Part shown: in pieces, positions 1-8,434 of the stretch
Numbering within the stretch: position 1 is the first letter of the stretch
Layout: each line of letters opens with the position of its first letter
Source of the DNA: Silvimonas terrae
GTDB lineage: Bacteria > Pseudomonadota > Gammaproteobacteria > Burkholderiales > Chitinibacteraceae
NCBI RefSeq assembly: GCF_014202765.1
Contig: NZ_JACHHN010000004.1
Coordinates: forward strand, 207,002 to 271,001
Direction: 5' to 3'
Length of the DNA: 64,000 nt
Made by a program: the position numbers and the translations under genes
The notes under the pieces: generated by a model
The model's input: only the letters and a program-made list of their open reading frames with translations
The model's database searches: none
What the model was told of the DNA's origin: nothing

Positions 1-191
1 CCCTGGCGCAAATCATCAAACAGTGAAAACGCCACCGCCAGCTTGTGGTGACGCAGCATCAGGCCGCCGACCACGGCGGCAATCAGCAACCAGGCAATGA
101 GCACGCCAACGCCGAACGCTTTGGCGAACATGATCATGGCAATGATTTCGAGCACTGGCCAGGCCAGCGCTGCGAGCAGGATAAAAGGCAT
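1..191 (-). CDS. fxsA: FxsA family membrane protein (3' part cut by window edge)
   Basis: The first 63 or so residues read as a small membrane protein beginning MPFILLAALAWPVLEI, with two hydrophobic segments separated by a short loop and then a KLAVAFSLFDDLRQ stretch. This is the pattern of FxsA, a cytoplasmic membrane protein whose overproduction relieves F-plasmid exclusion of phage T7 and whose normal role is unknown. The C-terminus lies outside the window. The ATG at 191-189 is the only sensible start. It touches the TTG proposed for cutA on the other strand. Confidence 0.75.
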   Translation of the reverse strand, partial: MPFILLAALAWPVLEIIAMIMFAKAFGVGVLIAWLLIAAVVGGLMLRHHKLAVAFSLFDDLRQ

Positions 192-541
192 TGGTTAATC
201 CAGAAGCAAACCGTTGTGGAAATAACGCGGTCGTCGTGCTGTGCAATTGCCCGGATACAACCGTGGCAAACACACTCGCGCACGGGTTGATCGAAGCGCG
301 GCTGGCGGCCTGTGTGAACCTGTTGCCGCCAATCCAGTCAGTCTACCGCTGGGAAGGAAGAATCGAAACAGCGGCAGAAGTTCCGCTTTTGATAAAAACA
401 ACCGGTGAACGTTATCCGGCGGTAGAAGCCTGGCTGGCTGAACACCACCCTTACGACGTGCCGGAGATCATCGCCCTGCCGGCGCAATCCGTTTTCCAGC
501 CTTATCTGGCCTGGCTGCAAAGCGAAACCCTGGAGAAGTAA
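191..541 (+). CDS. cutA: CutA-like divalent cation tolerance protein
   Basis: This 116-residue protein matches the CutA1 family, small trimeric ferredoxin-like proteins linked to copper tolerance. Family features are the first strand VVVLCNCPD, the central ARLAACVNLLPPIQSVYRWEG block and the C-terminal HPYDVPEIIALP segment. No ATG precedes the first strand in frame. The best start is the TTG at 191, with AGGA at about 178-181 as ribosome binding site, but it is not certain. The stop codon at 539-541 is one base from the GTG of dsbD, so the two are probably one operon, an arrangement often seen in proteobacteria. Confidence 0.85.
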   Translation: MVNPEANRCGNNAVVVLCNCPDTTVANTLAHGLIEARLAACVNLLPPIQSVYRWEGRIETAAEVPLLIKTTGERYPAVEAWLAEHHPYDVPEIIALPAQSVFQPYLAWLQSETLEK

Positions 542-542
542 C

Positions 543-2147
543 GTGCGGTCCCTGTTTACCCGATCCATCATGACTGGTGTCCTGGCGCTGTGGTGCCTTG
601 TGACAGCCCAAAGCGCCATGGCGCTGGATGAAAAAGACCTGTTGCCGCCCAATGAGGCTTTCAAAGCCTCGGTAGAGCGCATTGATGCCAATACGCTCAA
701 TGTCCACTTCACCATCGCGCCAGGCTATCACCTGTACAAAGACCGCATCAGCTTTACCCCGCAACCGGCGCAACCCGTCACGCCGGCCCTGCCCAAGGGG
801 CAAGTGGTGAATGATCCGAATTTCGGCAAGGTCGAGATTTATCCGCAAAGCGTGGACGTGCGCCTGACCAGTAGTCAGCCGTGGCCACAGACACCGCACC
901 TGACGGTTCGCATGCAGGGCTGTGCCGATGCAGGCGTATGCTATCCGCCGCAAACGGTACAACTGACCCCGCCGACCGACAACGCATCGCACATGGATAA
1001 GCCCGGTCAGAGCGGTGTGAAACAACTGTTTGGCGGCCCCACAGAGAACACCACCCTCGCCGGCAATGACAGCGACGCGGGAGGGACCAGCGGTTTTTTT
1101 CGCAGTAGCCTGGCTGCCACAGTCGGGCTGTTCTTTCTCGCCGGTATTGGCCTGTCACTGACGGCCTGCATGTACCCCCTGCTGCCCATTGTGTCGGGCA
1201 TTGTGATTGGCCAGAACAAAAGTCGCTGGCAAGCGTTTGGCCTGACGTTCGTCTACGTGCAGGGCATTGCGCTGACGTATACGGTGGTGGGCATTGCAGC
1301 AGCCAGTACCGGTACGTTGCTGACTGTGCAGTTGCAGTCTTCCATAACTGTCGTCGTCATCACCCTGTTTTTTGTGGCGATGGCGGCCTCCATGTTCGGT
1401 TTGTTTGAACTGCAGATGCCTGGTGGTTTTCAAAGCCGGGTGAATGAACTGGCCAACCGCTTGCCGGGCGGCAAACTCGCCCCGGTGTTCGTCATGGGTA
1501 TTTTGTCGGCGTTGCTGGTGGGCGCGTGTATGGCACCGCCGCTGTTTGGCGCGCTGGCCTATATGGCCAGGACCGGCGATCTGGCGCTCGGTGGCGGCGC
1601 ACTATATGCATTGGGACTGGGTACCGGCCTGCCGCTTTTGCTGATTGGCGCGTTTGGTGCGACGGTATTGCCACGCTTGTCGGGCAAGGCCATGACCAAC
1701 GTCAAGCGCGTTTTTGGGGTGATTTTGCTGGGTACGGCGGTCTGGGTCAGCCACCCGCTCTGGTACAAACCCGCCAGCAATGGCTTTCAGAAGGTGGCCA
1801 CCAACGCCGAGCTGGACGCCGCCGTGGCTGCCGCGCACGGCAAACCGGTATTGCTGGATTTTTATGCCGATTGGTGTGTCTCATGCCTGGAGTTCAACCG
1901 CAACGTCTTGCCTGACCCGGCGGTCAAGGCGCAATTGGCTAACTTTGTCCTGCTGCAAGCGGATGTCACTCGCAATACGCCGGATGATGCAGCACTGCTC
2001 AAGCGTTTTGGTTTGTACGGTCCGCCCGCCATGCTGTTTTACAATCGCGATGGCGAACTGCAAAAACGCCGCGTCATCGGTGATCCAACGGCGGCCGGGT
2101 TTGCTGCCACCCTGCAACAACTTGTTCAAGGAAACACCCTGCAATGA
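543..2147 (+). CDS. dsbD: Thiol:disulfide interchange protein DsbD
   Basis: This is the membrane protein that passes electrons from cytoplasmic thioredoxin to periplasmic reductases. The 534-residue product has all three modules. A signal peptide and N-terminal periplasmic domain carry the cysteine pair in GCADAGVCYPP (about residues 123-129). A polytopic core has the two membrane cysteines in TACMYPLLP and GACMAPPLF. A C-terminal thioredoxin-like domain has ADWCVSCLEFN, where a serine fills the position that is alanine in the common CVAC form. It is slightly shorter than E. coli DsbD (565). The GTG at 543 is chosen because it follows cutA directly; an ATG at 570 is an alternative. It overlaps the next thioredoxin-like gene by ATGA. 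Confidence 0.95.
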   Translation: MRSLFTRSIMTGVLALWCLVTAQSAMALDEKDLLPPNEAFKASVERIDANTLNVHFTIAPGYHLYKDRISFTPQPAQPVTPALPKGQVVNDPNFGKVEIYPQSVDVRLTSSQPWPQTPHLTVRMQGCADAGVCYPPQTVQLTPPTDNASHMDKPGQSGVKQLFGGPTENTTLAGNDSDAGGTSGFFRSSLAATVGLFFLAGIGLSLTACMYPLLPIVSGIVIGQNKSRWQAFGLTFVYVQGIALTYTVVGIAAASTGTLLTVQLQSSITVVVITLFFVAMAASMFGLFELQMPGGFQSRVNELANRLPGGKLAPVFVMGILSALLVGACMAPPLFGALAYMARTGDLALGGGALYALGLGTGLPLLLIGAFGATVLPRLSGKAMTNVKRVFGVILLGTAVWVSHPLWYKPASNGFQKVATNAELDAAVAAAHGKPVLLDFYADWCVSCLEFNRNVLPDPAVKAQLANFVLLQADVTRNTPDDAALLKRFGLYGPPAMLFYNRDGELQKRRVIGDPTAAGFAATLQQLVQGNTLQ

Positions 2148-2647
2148 TCCGTACAGGCCGTTTTCTGCGTCACACCCTCCTTGCACTCTGCGTCCTGGCG
2201 GCCAGCCAGTGGGCACTGGCTGATGCTTCACTCGACACGCCGCTCAAAGACTTGCAAGGCAAGCCACAAAAGCTCTCGCAATACAGCGGCAAGCAACCGC
2301 TGGTGATCAACTTCTGGGCGTCGTGGTGCGGCCCGTGCCGGCAGGAAACCCCGGATCTGGTGAAGCTGGAACAGAGCTATCACGGCAAGGTGCAGTTTGT
2401 CGGCGTCGCCATTGATGAACCCGCTCCGGTGGCGCAATTTGCCAAACAATACAAGGTGACCTACCCCATCTTGCTGGGCAGTGGCGACGCACTGGAACTG
2501 ATGACCAAACTGGGCAATAACGCCGGCGCATTACCCTTTACCGTGGTGATTGATACCAAGGGCAATGTCGTGGTTAAAGACCTGGGACAGGTCAAACCGG
2601 CAGAAATGAAGAAAACGCTGGATGGTCTGCTGGGCAAAAAGGGCTAA
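2144..2647 (+). CDS. Periplasmic TlpA/ResA-like thiol-disulfide oxidoreductase
   Basis: This 167-residue protein has an N-terminal signal peptide ending near ALADASLD and a thioredoxin fold with the active site WASWCGPCRQETP, typical of TlpA/ResA reductases that work on cytochrome c or other periplasmic substrates. The cis-proline loop is in GALPFTVVID. Its start overlaps the dsbD stop (ATGA), so translation is probably coupled, and DsbD is the likely electron donor. The exact substrate cannot be read from the sequence. Confidence 0.9.
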   Translation: MIRTGRFLRHTLLALCVLAASQWALADASLDTPLKDLQGKPQKLSQYSGKQPLVINFWASWCGPCRQETPDLVKLEQSYHGKVQFVGVAIDEPAPVAQFAKQYKVTYPILLGSGDALELMTKLGNNAGALPFTVVIDTKGNVVVKDLGQVKPAEMKKTLDGLLGKKG

Positions 2648-2675
2648 TACCCACACTTGCCCACGAATAAAAACA

Positions 2676-2720
2676 CGGCCGGGTCAGCACATAAAGTGTG
2701 CTCCCGGCCGCGTTGTTTGA
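2676..2720. terminator. Hairpin terminator between tlpA-like gene and arsR
   Basis: The arms CGGCCGGG (2676-2683) and CCCGGCCG (2703-2710) pair, with an inner AGCACA/TGTGCT stem (2686-2691 and 2697-2702). The two genes converge here, so it can serve both. T-runs are weak on the plus side. Confidence 0.7.
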
Positions 2721-2733
2721 TCTGGCCCGGCAA

Positions 2734-3051
2734 TCAGCCGGAAAAACCACAGAAGACATCCCGCAGCATGGCAATGACTTCCAGCGTGCGAATATCGCCC
2801 ACACGGTAGTACACGCGATTGGCATCCTTGCGGGTGCGCAGCACGCCCTTTTCCCGCATCAGTGCCAGATGCTGGGAGATATTCGATTGCGTCGTGCCCA
2901 CCTGATCCACAATTTCCTGAACGCTGACTTCTCCGTCGCCCAGCACGCAGAGAATCTTCAGACGCAATGGATGCGACATCGCCTTCATGGCGCGCGACGC
3001 CTGATCAATATGCTCATCGGTCATCAGGTAATCAGGGTTATCCATTTTATC
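2734..3051 (-). CDS. ArsR-family regulator with two conserved cysteines (YgaV/SqrR/BigR-like)
   Basis: This winged-helix repressor of about 105 residues starts at the ATG near 3051 (MDKMDNPDYL); a longer start at 3081 is possible. The core SHPLRLKILCVLGDGEVSV, the recognition helix TTQSNISQHLALMREKG and the wing VYYRVGD are typical of ArsR proteins. It lacks the metal-site motif ELCVCDL. Instead it has one cysteine in the second helix (ILCVL) and one near the C-terminus (VFCGFSG). These are the positions used by the persulfide-sensing members BigR, SqrR and YgaV, so sulfide or redox sensing is inferred. It is divergent from gpmI across 190 bp. No sulfide oxidation gene is adjacent. Confidence 0.85.
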   Translation of the reverse strand, partial: DKMDNPDYLMTDEHIDQASRAMKAMSHPLRLKILCVLGDGEVSVQEIVDQVGTTQSNISQHLALMREKGVLRTRKDANRVYYRVGDIRTLEVIAMLRDVFCGFSG

Positions 3052-3081
3052 CATTGTTCTCGATTCTTCTGGCAGCACCAT

Positions 3082-3242
3082 GTCCGGTGCAAGTCATTAC
3101 AGGTTACGGCCCTTGAAAAGGCCGGAATACTTACTCAGCAAACTGATTACCAATCAGGATAGAATATCTAACCACCTTTGGAACCCTACCGCAACGCTGT
3201 TCACCAGCGCCAGCGGATTAACTACAAGGCTTTTGCAACACA
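3082..3242. promoter_or_regulatory. Divergent promoter region arsR / gpmI
   Basis: This is the only space in which both divergent genes can be started. It contains GGCCCTTGAAAAGGCC-type dyads around 3108-3122 and an AT-rich stretch with an imperfect dyad TAGA-ATA-TCTA near 3162-3172 that could be an operator for the ArsR protein. No clear -10/-35 pair was assigned. Confidence 0.4.
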
Positions 3243-4793
3243 ATGAGCGCCGCCACACGCAATGAGGTCAAACCGGTTCTGCTGCTGATCCTGGACGGAT
3301 TCGGATACCGCGAAGAAAAACAGGACAATGCGATTGCTGCCGCCGCAAAACCCAACCTTGACCGGTTAATGGCGCAATACCCCTGGACCACCATCAACGC
3401 GTCCGAACAGTATGTGGGATTACCTGCGGGCCAATTCGGCAATTCTGAAGTCGGTCACCTGAATATTGGCGCAGGCCGGGTATTGCAACAAGATATCAGC
3501 CGCATCGATTGCGATGTCGCAGATGGCAAACTGGGTTTGAACCCGGTGTTTGCCGGTGCCATTGAAAAAGCAAAACTGCACAATAAAACCCTGCATGTGC
3601 TGGGTCTGATTTCTGATGGCGGCGTGCATAGTCACGACGCCCACATTCAGGCACTGATCAAGGATGCCGCCGCTGCAGGCGTCAAGCGCATTCACGTGCA
3701 TGCCTTCCTGGATGGCCGCGACACCCCGCCGCGCAGCGCCGAGAAGTATCTGCAAGCCCTGCAAGACACCTGTGATGCCGCGGGCAGTGCCCGCATTGTG
3801 TCGATCACCGGCCGTTACTGGGCCATGGATCGGGACAAGCGCTGGGAGCGCATCGTGGAGGCCTACGACGTCATCGTCGATGGCAAGGGTCTGTATCACG
3901 CCGATACCGCACTGGCTGGCCTTGCCGCCGCCTACGCCCGCGACGAGAACGATGAATTCGTCAAAGCCACCAGCATCGGTGCCGCCACCCGCGCAGAAGA
4001 CGGCGACATTGTCGTGTTCATGAATTTCCGCGCCGACCGCGCGCGGGAAATTACCACCGCGCTGACCGACGCCGCATTTGACGGCTTTGCCCGCAACCGT
4101 GTGGTGACCTGGGGCGAGTTCTGCACGGCCACGCGCTACGCTGATAGTTATCCCTTCCCGGTGGCGTATGAAAAAGCCAAGGTTGCCAACAGTTTTGGCG
4201 AGTACATCGGCCAGTTGGGCCTGAAGCAGTTGCGCATTGCCGAAACCGAAAAATACCCGCACGTGACGTATTTCTTCTCGGGCGGCGAAGAAAAAGAATT
4301 TCCCGGCGAGGATCGCGTGCTCGTGCCCTCCCCCAAGGTTGCCACCTATGACCTGCAGCCGGAAATGTCCGCACCGCAGGTCACCGACAAGATCATTGAG
4401 GCCATTGGCACGGGCCAGTACGCCGCCATTATCTGCAACCTTGCCAACGGCGACATGGTGGGCCATACCGGTGTATTTGACGCAGCGGTTACAGCGGTAG
4501 AAACGCTGGACGCCTGTGTCGGACGCTGTGTAGAAGCCATGCTGGCCGCCGGTGGGGAAGTCATCATTACGGCAGACCATGGCAACTGCGAAGTGATGTA
4601 CGACCATACCGTGCACCAGCCACATACCCAGCATACGACTGACGTGGTACCTTTCATCTACGTTGGACGCCCGGCCACCATGGCACCGCAAGGCACCTAT
4701 GCACTGCGGGACATTGCGCCGTCGCTGCTGGCGATGATGGGTGTACCTCAACCTGAAGACATGACCGGCAAACCGGTCATGACCTTCCTCTAA
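3243..4793 (+). CDS. gpmI: 2,3-bisphosphoglycerate-independent phosphoglycerate mutase
   Basis: This is the manganese-dependent glycolytic enzyme that interconverts 3- and 2-phosphoglycerate. The 516-residue length fits the family. Landmarks are the metal-binding N-terminus LLLILDGFGYR, the phosphorylated serine in FGNSEVGHLNIGAGR, HSHDAHIQAL and DGRDTPPRSA in the transferase domain, NFRADRAREI, the metal-binding NGDMVGHTG and ITADHGNCE, and the final HTTDVVPFIYVG. The ATG at 3243 precedes the conserved N-terminus. It is probably monocistronic or co-transcribed with envC, 46 bp downstream. Confidence 0.97.
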   Translation: MSAATRNEVKPVLLLILDGFGYREEKQDNAIAAAAKPNLDRLMAQYPWTTINASEQYVGLPAGQFGNSEVGHLNIGAGRVLQQDISRIDCDVADGKLGLNPVFAGAIEKAKLHNKTLHVLGLISDGGVHSHDAHIQALIKDAAAAGVKRIHVHAFLDGRDTPPRSAEKYLQALQDTCDAAGSARIVSITGRYWAMDRDKRWERIVEAYDVIVDGKGLYHADTALAGLAAAYARDENDEFVKATSIGAATRAEDGDIVVFMNFRADRAREITTALTDAAFDGFARNRVVTWGEFCTATRYADSYPFPVAYEKAKVANSFGEYIGQLGLKQLRIAETEKYPHVTYFFSGGEEKEFPGEDRVLVPSPKVATYDLQPEMSAPQVTDKIIEAIGTGQYAAIICNLANGDMVGHTGVFDAAVTAVETLDACVGRCVEAMLAAGGEVIITADHGNCEVMYDHTVHQPHTQHTTDVVPFIYVGRPATMAPQGTYALRDIAPSLLAMMGVPQPEDMTGKPVMTFL

Positions 4794-4839
4794 CCAGAAC
4801 CGCCCGGAACGGCTTTCACACATTGACTGAATCTGCCAC

Positions 4840-6234
4840 GTGCCAAGCCGCAGCCTGATTATTGCCGCGCTCTTTGTCGCCGCCGCAGCCACCCTGGCTA
4901 CGGCGGCGCCGGCCATTTCTGCCAACCCGGCAGACAAACAGGAAAAGCAGGACGAGCTCAAAGACCTGCGCGGGCAGATTGATCAACTCAAGCATGATCT
5001 GGCCAACAACGAATCGCACCGCAAAGATGCGGCCGATGCATTGCAGCAGTCAGAAAAAGCCATTTCCGATGCCAACCGGGTGTTGAACGATCTATCCGGC
5101 CAGCGTGCGCTCACCACGGCGCAACTGGCCCGGCTGGAAGTGGACATCGCCCGCACCCGCAGCACTATCCGCGATAGCCAGAAACGGCTGGCGGACCTCT
5201 TGAACAGTCGCTATCGCACCCGCCAACTGGAAGCCTGGCGACTGGTCCTGAACGAACAAGACCCCAACCAGACCAGTCGTGAACTGACCTGGTACCGCTA
5301 TCTGACCGCCGCGCAGCAACAACTGGCGCAGCAATTGCAGCAGCAACTGGATCAACTCAACGATGTGTCTGACCGCATCCGCGAGAAAAACGACGAACTG
5401 CAGGAACTTGCGCGGCAGAAAGCCGCCCAAAAAGCGCAGCTGGAAAGTGATCAGCAAGAAAAGCAGCAAGTGCTCAGCACCCTGTCGCAACAGATCAGCA
5501 GTCAGCGCAACCAGATTGGCAAATTGCAGGCCGACGAAAAACGCATCACGACCTTGATTGCGCGTCTGGATGCCATCATCAAGCAACAAGAACTCAAGCG
5601 CGCCCGTGAAGCCGCGGCGCGCAAAAAGGCAGAGGCCCAACGGCTGGCGCGTGAAGAAGCCGCCCGCAAAAAAGCCGCCGCCGCAGGCAAGAACAAAAAC
5701 ACGGCGCAGAGCGCCAATAACGTCAACCCGGATTCAACTGCAGCCGCACAAAGCAACCCGACGCCCGCGCCGGACACTGCGCCAGCGCAGGACAAGGTGA
5801 CGCGCCAGAATACCGAGGAGCCGGACTCCAGCCAGTCCGGGCAGCAGTTTGCCGCGCTCAAGGGGCGTATGCGCTTGCCACTCAAGGGCGAGGTCATTGG
5901 CAAGTTCGGGGCGCAACGCGCGGAAGGGGCAACCTGGAAAGGCGTGTTTATCCGCGCCGCCAGTGGCTTGCCGGTCAAGGCCGTCGCCTCCGGGCGCGTG
6001 GTCTTTGCCGACTGGCTGCGTGGTTTTGGCAATCTGATGATTATCGATCACGGTGGCGGTTACATGAGCCTTTACGCCGCCAATGAAAGTCTTTTGAAAA
6101 AAGTGGGTGATCCGGTGCAAGCGGGCGATACCATCGCCACCAGTGGCAACAGCGGTGGCATGGGGGATTCGGGCGTATACTTTGAACTCCGCCAGCACGG
6201 CAAGCCGCTGGACCCGCTCTCCTGGGCCGGATAG
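4840..6234 (+). CDS. envC: EnvC-like murein hydrolase activator (coiled coil plus degenerate LytM)
   Basis: This 464-residue periplasmic protein has a signal peptide (to about residue 27), a long coiled coil (about 35-260, rich in Q, L, K, E), an Ala/Lys-rich linker and a C-terminal M23/LytM domain (about 345-464). The catalytic metal ligands of active M23 enzymes (HxxxD and HxH) are missing: the matching places read WKGVFIRAASG and GVYFELRQHGKP. This is the EnvC condition, in which the domain activates amidases AmiA/AmiB at the septum rather than cutting peptidoglycan. The GTG start at 4840 has no clear ribosome binding site. The gpmI-envC-ctpA order is common in proteobacteria. Confidence 0.9.
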   Translation: MPSRSLIIAALFVAAAATLATAAPAISANPADKQEKQDELKDLRGQIDQLKHDLANNESHRKDAADALQQSEKAISDANRVLNDLSGQRALTTAQLARLEVDIARTRSTIRDSQKRLADLLNSRYRTRQLEAWRLVLNEQDPNQTSRELTWYRYLTAAQQQLAQQLQQQLDQLNDVSDRIREKNDELQELARQKAAQKAQLESDQQEKQQVLSTLSQQISSQRNQIGKLQADEKRITTLIARLDAIIKQQELKRAREAAARKKAEAQRLAREEAARKKAAAAGKNKNTAQSANNVNPDSTAAAQSNPTPAPDTAPAQDKVTRQNTEEPDSSQSGQQFAALKGRMRLPLKGEVIGKFGAQRAEGATWKGVFIRAASGLPVKAVASGRVVFADWLRGFGNLMIIDHGGGYMSLYAANESLLKKVGDPVQAGDTIATSGNSGGMGDSGVYFELRQHGKPLDPLSWAG

Positions 6235-6309
6235 CCACCAGAAACTTGTGCACAAGTTTCTGGGTACAACGTTAAATACGACACAAACACCCGTTTTTGG
6301 AGCTACTGA

Positions 6310-7821
6310 ATGCCCAGCCTGAAGAAACCGGCGCACAAGCCGGCCAGCAAAATGCAGAAAATTGCACTCGTTCTTGTTGGCGCGGGCCTTGGTGTCGCGC
6401 TGAGTCTTTCGTTTAACGCGGTGGCGGATAAAGAAGCCAGCACCAACCCGCTGCCGGTGGATGAATTGCGCGCGTTCTCGACCGTGTTTGGTCTGATCAA
6501 GCAAAGCTATGTTGAGCCGGTCAGCGACAAGAAACTGATCGACAACGCCATCAAGGGCATGGTTTCCGGCCTTGATCCGCACTCTGATTACCTGGATGCC
6601 GACGCCTTCAAAGACCTGCAGGTCAGCACGCAGGGCGAGTTTGGCGGCCTGGGTCTGGAAGTGAACATGGAAGACGGCCTTGTGCGCGTTGTCTCCCCGA
6701 TTGAAGACACACCGGCTTTCAAGGCCGGCGTGAAGCCTGGCGATTACATCGTCAAGATCGATGACACCCAGGTGCAGGGTTTGTCGCTCAATGATGCCGT
6801 CACCAAAATGCGCGGCAAGGCCGGCAGTACCGTCACGCTGACCCTGCTGCGCAAGGGTGAATCCAAGCCCATGGTGCTGCAACTGAAACGCGCCATCATC
6901 AAGGTGCAGAGCGTGAAGTCGCAACTGGCTGAGGCTGGTTATGGCTATATCCGCATCACCCAGTTCCAGGAACGCACCACCGAAAACCTGGCCAGTGCCC
7001 TGACCGATCTGTACAAACAGAACAAGGGCCCGCTCAAGGGTCTGGTACTGGATCTGCGGAATAACCCGGGTGGTTTGCTGACCTCTGCGGTGGGTGTGTC
7101 TGCTGCGTTCCTGCCCAAGGGCGATCTGGTGGTATACACCGAAGGTCGTACCGCAGACTCCAAAGTGCGGCTGACTGCGGATCGTGCGAATTACATGCGT
7201 GAAGACGCCAAGTCGGATTACTTCCAGAATCTGCCCAAGGACGTCAAAAACGTGCCGATGGTGATCCTGATTAACGGCGGCACGGCATCGGCCTCTGAAA
7301 TTGTTTCTGGCGCACTGCAAGATCACAAGCGCGCGCTGGTGCTGGGTACACAATCGTTCGGCAAGGGTTCGGTACAGACCGTGCTGCCGATTGACGCAAC
7401 CTCCGCACTCAAGATCACCACAGCGCGTTACTTCACGCCAAATGGCCGTTCCATCCAGGCCAAGGGCATCACGCCGGATATCGAAGTGGCAGAAGCCACT
7501 GTGGCCGGTCGTGGCGACTTCAGCGCGCTGGAAGTGCACGAGTCTGATCTGGAACACCATCTGGACAATCCGACCGACAAGGATGCCGGTAAGGTCAAGC
7601 CGAAAGATCCGGCCACCACGCCTGCCATCAAGCTCAATGACGCCCCGCAGATCAAGCCGCAAAAGCTCACTGCCAGCGAAGTGGATGCCGATGGTCCACG
7701 TCAGTTGGTCAGCAAGAATGACTACCAGCTGCAACAGGCACTCAATGTGCTCAAGGTGCAGCAACTCTTGCAGAACAAGGCTGCCGCACCCGCCGCTTCG
7801 GCCCCCGTTGCAGCAAAGTGA
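6310..7821 (+). CDS. ctpA: S41 carboxy-terminal processing protease
   Basis: This 503-residue periplasmic serine protease has an N-terminal membrane anchor or signal segment (about residues 13-35), a PDZ domain (about 95-180, with GGLGLEV and GVKPGDYIVKID) and the S41 catalytic core. The nucleophile serine is in GTASASEIVSGAL and the general-base lysine in TQSFGKGSVQT. An Ala/Pro/Lys-rich tail of about 110 residues follows. Such proteases trim the C-termini of periplasmic proteins and peptidoglycan hydrolases, which fits its place behind envC. A strong terminator follows. Confidence 0.95.
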   Translation: MPSLKKPAHKPASKMQKIALVLVGAGLGVALSLSFNAVADKEASTNPLPVDELRAFSTVFGLIKQSYVEPVSDKKLIDNAIKGMVSGLDPHSDYLDADAFKDLQVSTQGEFGGLGLEVNMEDGLVRVVSPIEDTPAFKAGVKPGDYIVKIDDTQVQGLSLNDAVTKMRGKAGSTVTLTLLRKGESKPMVLQLKRAIIKVQSVKSQLAEAGYGYIRITQFQERTTENLASALTDLYKQNKGPLKGLVLDLRNNPGGLLTSAVGVSAAFLPKGDLVVYTEGRTADSKVRLTADRANYMREDAKSDYFQNLPKDVKNVPMVILINGGTASASEIVSGALQDHKRALVLGTQSFGKGSVQTVLPIDATSALKITTARYFTPNGRSIQAKGITPDIEVAEATVAGRGDFSALEVHESDLEHHLDNPTDKDAGKVKPKDPATTPAIKLNDAPQIKPQKLTASEVDADGPRQLVSKNDYQLQQALNVLKVQQLLQNKAAAPAASAPVAAK

Positions 7822-7847
7822 CAGTAGTCAGATCGTCCTGCTCTGTA

Positions 7848-7875
7848 AAACCCCGCTTCTGGCGGGGTTTTTCTT
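7848..7875 (+). terminator. Rho-independent terminator after ctpA
   Basis: The stem CCCCGC (7851-7856) / GCGGGG (7862-7867) has a TTCTG loop and is followed directly by TTTTTCTTTT. Confidence 0.9.
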
Positions 7876-7974
7876 TTGGGCCGATCTAAACATATGCCGT
7901 TTGGGCATTCATGCATGCAAACTGACGCCAGGACGCCTATGCTTGATGCAACAGGTTCAACTGGAAGCTTTGCA

Positions 7975-8382
7975 ATGCCGTCGGCCCAAACCCCTCCTGA
8001 ACGACACAAGACGCATGAAATCGTCTTTCACGCTTTGCCGGTCGATCAAGCTGTGCAGGCGGCCCGCATGCTGGGGCGCTTGCCTGGCGTGGTCGTACAG
8101 CCGCACGCCGCTGAACGCCGCGTCACCGTGCATTACGACGTGATGGAACACACGCTGGTTGAGCTGGAGTCCTGGCTGCAAAGCAGCGGTTTCCACCTCG
8201 ATGGCAGCATCCTGCAGAAGATCAAGCGCGCATTGATCCATTACACCGAAGACGTTCAGCGCGATAATATGGAAATCCCGGAACACCCGATCAAACCGCG
8301 CGAAGTCTTTGTCAAAGCCTGGGACCATCATTTGCATGGCGACCACGACGACACGCCGGAAGAATTGCGACGCTATCTCTAG
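7975..8382 (+). CDS. Small unknown protein, possible ferredoxin-like (HMA-type) fold
   Basis: This 135-residue protein is not recognised. The start at 7975 is preferred because GGAAG (7963-7967) lies 7 bases upstream; in-frame starts at 7894 and 7939 would add residues. Residues about 15-75 alternate beta and alpha (HEIVFHALP, AARMLGRLPGVVVQPH, RRVTVHYDV, LVELESWLQSSGFHL). This resembles the heavy-metal-associated fold but has no CxxC. The C-terminal half is helical, His/Asp-rich and ends EELRRYL. It has terminators on both sides, so it is probably its own unit. Confidence 0.7.
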   Translation: MPSAQTPPERHKTHEIVFHALPVDQAVQAARMLGRLPGVVVQPHAAERRVTVHYDVMEHTLVELESWLQSSGFHLDGSILQKIKRALIHYTEDVQRDNMEIPEHPIKPREVFVKAWDHHLHGDHDDTPEELRRYL

Positions 8383-8401
8383 CGCGCCAACCAGATTGCA
8401 A

Positions 8402-8427
8402 AAACGGGGCCCTGGCCCCGTTTTTTA
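8402..8427 (+). terminator. Rho-independent terminator directly before moeB
   Basis: The stem CGGGGCC / GGCCCCG is followed by TTTTTT (8421-8426). It ends only about 8 bases before the moeB start codon. Confidence 0.85.
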
Positions 8428-8434
8428 TGACCTC

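Noticed and set aside
5734..7764. Long minus-strand open frame of 676 codons opposite envC/ctpA
   Set aside because: It runs antisense to two well-supported genes, with no recognisable domains; it is a high-GC shadow frame.
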